Assembly (NCBI RefSeq): GCF_000759445.1
Contig: NZ_JRMB01000005.1
Location: 3,373-67,372 of the forward strand
Length of the DNA: 64,000 nt
Direction of reading: 5' to 3'
Origin: Pseudomonas lutea
Lineage (GTDB): Bacteria; Pseudomonadota; Gammaproteobacteria; Pseudomonadales; Pseudomonadaceae
A program made the position numbers and the translations under genes. Below, piece by piece: positions 61,310 to 64,000 of the stretch. Within the stretch, counting starts at the first letter, position 1; each line of letters opens with the position of its first letter. A model generated the notes under the pieces. That model ran no database searches. It was not told where the DNA came from and worked only from the letters and a program-made list of their open reading frames with translations.

Positions 61310-61792
61310 TCAAAACGGAATGTCGTCATCGAAGCGATCAAAATCAGGGGCTGGCTGCGGCACTTGCTGTGGAGCGGGACGCGATTCGCGCTGAGGCTGA
61401 GAAGCGGCTTGCGGACGTGCCTGCTGCTGAGAAGCGCCGTCCTCTTGAGGACGGCCACCGAGCAACTGCATGGTGCCTTGCATGTCGACGATAATCTCAG
61501 TTGTGTAACGCTTGATGCCGTCCTTTTCCCACTCGCGGGTCTGCAGCTTGCCTTCGATGTAAACCTGCGAACCCTTGCGCAGATACTCGCCGGCGATTTC
61601 CGCAACCTTGCCGAACATCGAAACACGGTGCCACTCGGTCTTTTCGACCTTCTGCCCAGTCTGCTTGTCGGTCCACTGTTCGCTTGTTGCCAGGCTCAGG
61701 TTGGTCACGGCATTGCCGTTGGGCATGTAGCGGACCTCTGGGTCTTGCCCGCAAGTTCCGACCAGAATTACCTTGTTAACTCCACGTGCCAT
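61310..61792 (-). CDS. ssb: Single-stranded DNA-binding protein
   Basis: 160 residues. OB-fold at about 1-110 ([73 protein letters not shown]), a Gln/Pro-rich linker and the acidic tip DDDIPF that binds host replication proteins. It protects the incoming strand and replication forks. GGAGCAGC precedes the ATG. Confidence 0.95.
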   Translation of the reverse strand: MARGVNKVILVGTCGQDPEVRYMPNGNAVTNLSLATSEQWTDKQTGQKVEKTEWHRVSMFGKVAEIAGEYLRKGSQVYIEGKLQTREWEKDGIKRYTTEIIVDMQGTMQLLGGRPQEDGASQQQARPQAASQPQRESRPAPQQVPQPAPDFDRFDDDIPF

Positions 61793-62092
61793 GGTGCTGC
61801 TCCTTGTCTGGCATGGTTGCCATAGATTGACTAAAATTCTATCTGCGCCTAGGCGTAAACCACAGGGTGGCTTCAGGGATCTTTGGATCGCACCCCGCTT
61901 CTGATGAAAGTCAGATGGCCCAGTGTCAGGTAACAGCGTCCTGCCCCGTCGAATGCATGCAATCGACGGCTGAGAATCCCGCCTGGAGCGGGATTCTCCG
62001 TTTCTGATCTCGTCTGTGGAGAGTGATCACGCCCTCTTTTGCCTTCCGGCTCAAGAGGCCGTGAATTCGTACCCCAAACCAGCTGATTGCGG
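61793..62092. other. Gene-free region with terminator hairpin
   Basis: It contains the perfect 11-bp stem GAGAATCCCGC-ctgga-GCGGGATTCTC (61972-61998), a strong terminator for the leftward membrane protein gene. Confidence 0.6.
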
Positions 62093-62722
62093 TTATCTGG
62101 TGAAAGGCCCGGTAGACGATAGCGCATCATTTGCCGAGGAAGAGGGCACATATACTCGATTGCTCTGCTCATGTTCCTCTTGGTGAGCCTTTTGAATGCG
62201 GTAAGTCAGTTCGTCTTGAAGGTTTTCATAGTCGACGTTTTTGCCGTCCTGGTCGCGTAGACCACCGTAGTTGAACACTACCAGATGCTTGCGAAAGCCC
62301 CTTCCCTTACGTGCACTTGGCATCTTGAAAAAGATCTTCAACCGGCTGTCATTGAATTTCGGCAGAGTGTCAGCCTTTTCGGCGATAATGTGAAATACCG
62401 TATTGAGCTGCATCTGTCCTATCCCGCTATACGATTCCACCTCTGTACCTTCAATGGACGTATAGGGAACTAACCCATCAGCATTGAAAAACCAGATGCC
62501 CTTATCCTTCAGGATCATCAAGGTTTGCGAACCAGCCTTCCGATTAAGCCACGCCATAACCCAGAACCATAGCGAACACACGCCTAGTATCGCGGCAATT
62601 CCGTTGGAATTAGGACGCAACCCAATCAAGGCCATAACCAGAAGCAACATTCCACCCACTAAAGCTCGCACAAATACACGGCGACGCTCAGTGAACGCTA
62701 TATCATTGACTGTAGAGTTCAT
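62093..62722 (-). CDS. Membrane protein, two N-terminal helices, unknown function
   Basis: 209 residues from MNSTVNDIAF. Two hydrophobic segments (FVRALVGGMLLLVMALIGL and GIAAILGVCSLWFWVMAWL), then a soluble part with TLMILKDKGIWFFNADGLVPYTSIEGTEV, PH-domain-like in pattern. AAGGAAAA precedes the ATG at 62722. On the circular map it follows the ATPase and the first membrane protein on the same strand. Confidence 0.6.
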   Translation of the reverse strand: MNSTVNDIAFTERRRVFVRALVGGMLLLVMALIGLRPNSNGIAAILGVCSLWFWVMAWLNRKAGSQTLMILKDKGIWFFNADGLVPYTSIEGTEVESYSGIGQMQLNTVFHIIAEKADTLPKFNDSRLKIFFKMPSARKGRGFRKHLVVFNYGGLRDQDGKNVDYENLQDELTYRIQKAHQEEHEQSNRVYVPSSSANDALSSTGPFTR

Positions 62723-62813
62723 GATTTTCCTTAAGTAATAGGCGCGAAAGCGCATCCCTGATTTGTGTATCAACCTTCATTGCTCTGCCTGCAATGCCCG
62801 CAAAAAAACGGCT

Positions 62814-63797
62814 TCATCTGGGGAGGGCAGATTGCTTAGCTAGCCGCCTGGCACGGCGAATTCTGTTTCTTACTCGCTTGAGGTCCTGTAAGGGCACAAT
62901 GCCCACACGAACGACCCAATAAACCCTCCCGTGGGTTTTACGAAGCAGCATCCGTTCGCCTACATCATACAGCTCCAGAAGCTGAGAGATGAACCGATAA
63001 AAGCCGGCCTGGCTAAGATACTGGTCGTTCAGCCGCTCAAGCAGTGCGACGCCTATGTCCTTAACAAATGCCATAATTACCGCCGTGGGGAGCACACAAA
63101 GACCAATGGGCAGGACTATGACGATTGTTAGATTGCGGATGATTGACCACGCGTTGGCGGGGAGCGTTTCGAGCGCACCGAACAAGGTGTCTGGAGTGAT
63201 GGTCGTGATGAGAATGGCCGCAAGTATTGCGACCAAGCCTGCCATGTAGGTGGCAAAGTTGGATGTGCTCGGAAGCCTGAAAAAGCCAATGGCACGAATC
63301 CAGATTGGATCTTGGGCACGCCGTTTGATTTCCTCCCGCCATTCCCACTCTTCAACCAGATGGCTCGCCAATGCACGAAGACTTTCCTGCTGGCTGAAGA
63401 TTCTACGGATGAACGCGATTTTCTCGCGGTCCAGACTGCGATAAGGGGTGCGCATGCTGACGCGACTTGCAACTGGATTCAGATATCGAAACCGACGCTC
63501 AGCCCCGACAAGATGAATTTGTACCGCCCCGAACAACATTGGTATTTCAGCCAGTAGAAGCAAACATTGATCGCGGGAGCTGAGAAGCTCGCCTTGATCG
63601 CTGAGTCGCACATACAGATCAAAAAATGTAAGGCTTACTACAAGCGTCGCAAGCAACACCGTAAGCCAGAAAACAGACGAAGTCAGCGCATACAAAACTG
63701 GTGGACGGAACGTTTTACGGTAGAGACGTATTTTGTCGGCTATGCCACGCATGCGGATCCATTGCTTTGGTACTCCATTAAGAACACGACGCCGCAT
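62814..63797 (-). CDS. Second reading of the 17-991 membrane protein (contig overlap)
   Basis: Identical to 17-991 except near the N-terminus, where single G deletions change the frame and give a different start (MRRRVLNGV). It is the same locus read twice, not a paralogue. Confidence 0.85.
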   Translation of the reverse strand: MRRRVLNGVPKQWIRMRGIADKIRLYRKTFRPPVLYALTSSVFWLTVLLATLVVSLTFFDLYVRLSDQGELLSSRDQCLLLLAEIPMLFGAVQIHLVGAERRFRYLNPVASRVSMRTPYRSLDREKIAFIRRIFSQQESLRALASHLVEEWEWREEIKRRAQDPIWIRAIGFFRLPSTSNFATYMAGLVAILAAILITTITPDTLFGALETLPANAWSIIRNLTIVIVLPIGLCVLPTAVIMAFVKDIGVALLERLNDQYLSQAGFYRFISQLLELYDVGERMLLRKTHGRVYWVVRVGIVPLQDLKRVRNRIRRARRLAKQSALPR

Positions 63798-63826
63798 CAG
63801 TGAGCTACCGCATCATGGCAAACACT

Positions 63827-64000
63827 TCAGAATTTACTCAGTACCGCCTGACGCTCACGCCAGATTTCCTGGACGAAGGGATCGGTCACACCATATAGCC
63901 CGTGCCACGGCGCATGATCAAGTTGGCGGCGAGCAATTCGTTTGCCACCGGCTGAATCTCATCGACACGAACCTCGCGACCCACGACCTTAGAATACTCG
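63827..64000 (-). pseudogene. Partial second reading of the AAA+ ATPase (contig overlap)
   Basis: Matches the 3' end of the ATPase gene at 1032-1206 but lacks one G at about 63904 (GTGCCACGG against GTGGCCACGG), which breaks the frame. Almost certainly a sequencing error at a contig end. Confidence 0.8.

Noticed and set aside
62814-63797. Paralogue of the first membrane protein
   Set aside because: DNA identity is complete apart from single-G losses and continues through neighbouring sequence in order; it is the same locus at the other contig end.

Overview
The window is a complete conjugative plasmid of about 62.8 kb, most likely from a plant-associated Pseudomonas. The host is inferred from the plasmid-borne MvaT-type silencer, the LOV histidine kinase of the type known from P. 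syringae, and the GC-rich codon use. Bases 62798-64000 repeat bases 1-1206 except for three single-G deletions. This is best read as the overlapping ends of a circular contig, so the unique sequence is about 62,797 bp.

Accessory half (1-31 kb, mosaic and in part AT-rich): an AAA+ ATPase/membrane protein cluster; a DinJ/YafQ toxin-antitoxin pair; a vapC remnant; an 800-residue SIR2 plus degenerate P-loop protein that looks like a phage-defence gene; a HigBA pair; a KAP P-loop NTPase next to a SLATT-like membrane protein with a CxxC-x11-CxxC tail; a tyrosine recombinase with a dif-like 11-6-11 site just upstream; an Abi_C protein; a signalling island (chemoreceptor, LOV kinase with receiver, CSS/EAL phosphodiesterase); a ParA/ribbon-helix-helix partition locus with AAGGATATCC repeats; an IncFII-like rep gene with a probable antisense RNA; an orphan Phd antitoxin; and two tandem Fic toxin/VbhA-type antitoxin modules.

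Backbone half (31-62.8 kb): type IA topoisomerase, a small HTH regulator, a full virB1-virB11/virD4 secretion operon, small lipoproteins, an OmpA-like lipoprotein, MvaT, a 1427-residue MOBP-like relaxase with MobC, stbABC-kikA with 11-bp phased repeats, an iteron-type repA with 13 iterons, a KorA/TrfB-like repressor and SSB. A 16-bp palindrome, TTTCGCGGGCGCGAAA, recurs around the transfer genes and is probably a plasmid-wide operator.

The most unusual observations are: (1) the relaxase and both Fic toxins end in nearly the same acidic tail (EPDFDM, EPDMDF, DDFDMDM), suggesting the toxins may travel through the plasmid's own secretion channel; (2) a 141-nt element present near both replication genes, whose two copies differ in their stems but keep base pairing, as expected of a structured RNA or single-stranded DNA; a second 210-bp element behaves similarly; and (3) long-period iteron units of about 90 bp that alternate between two unit types.
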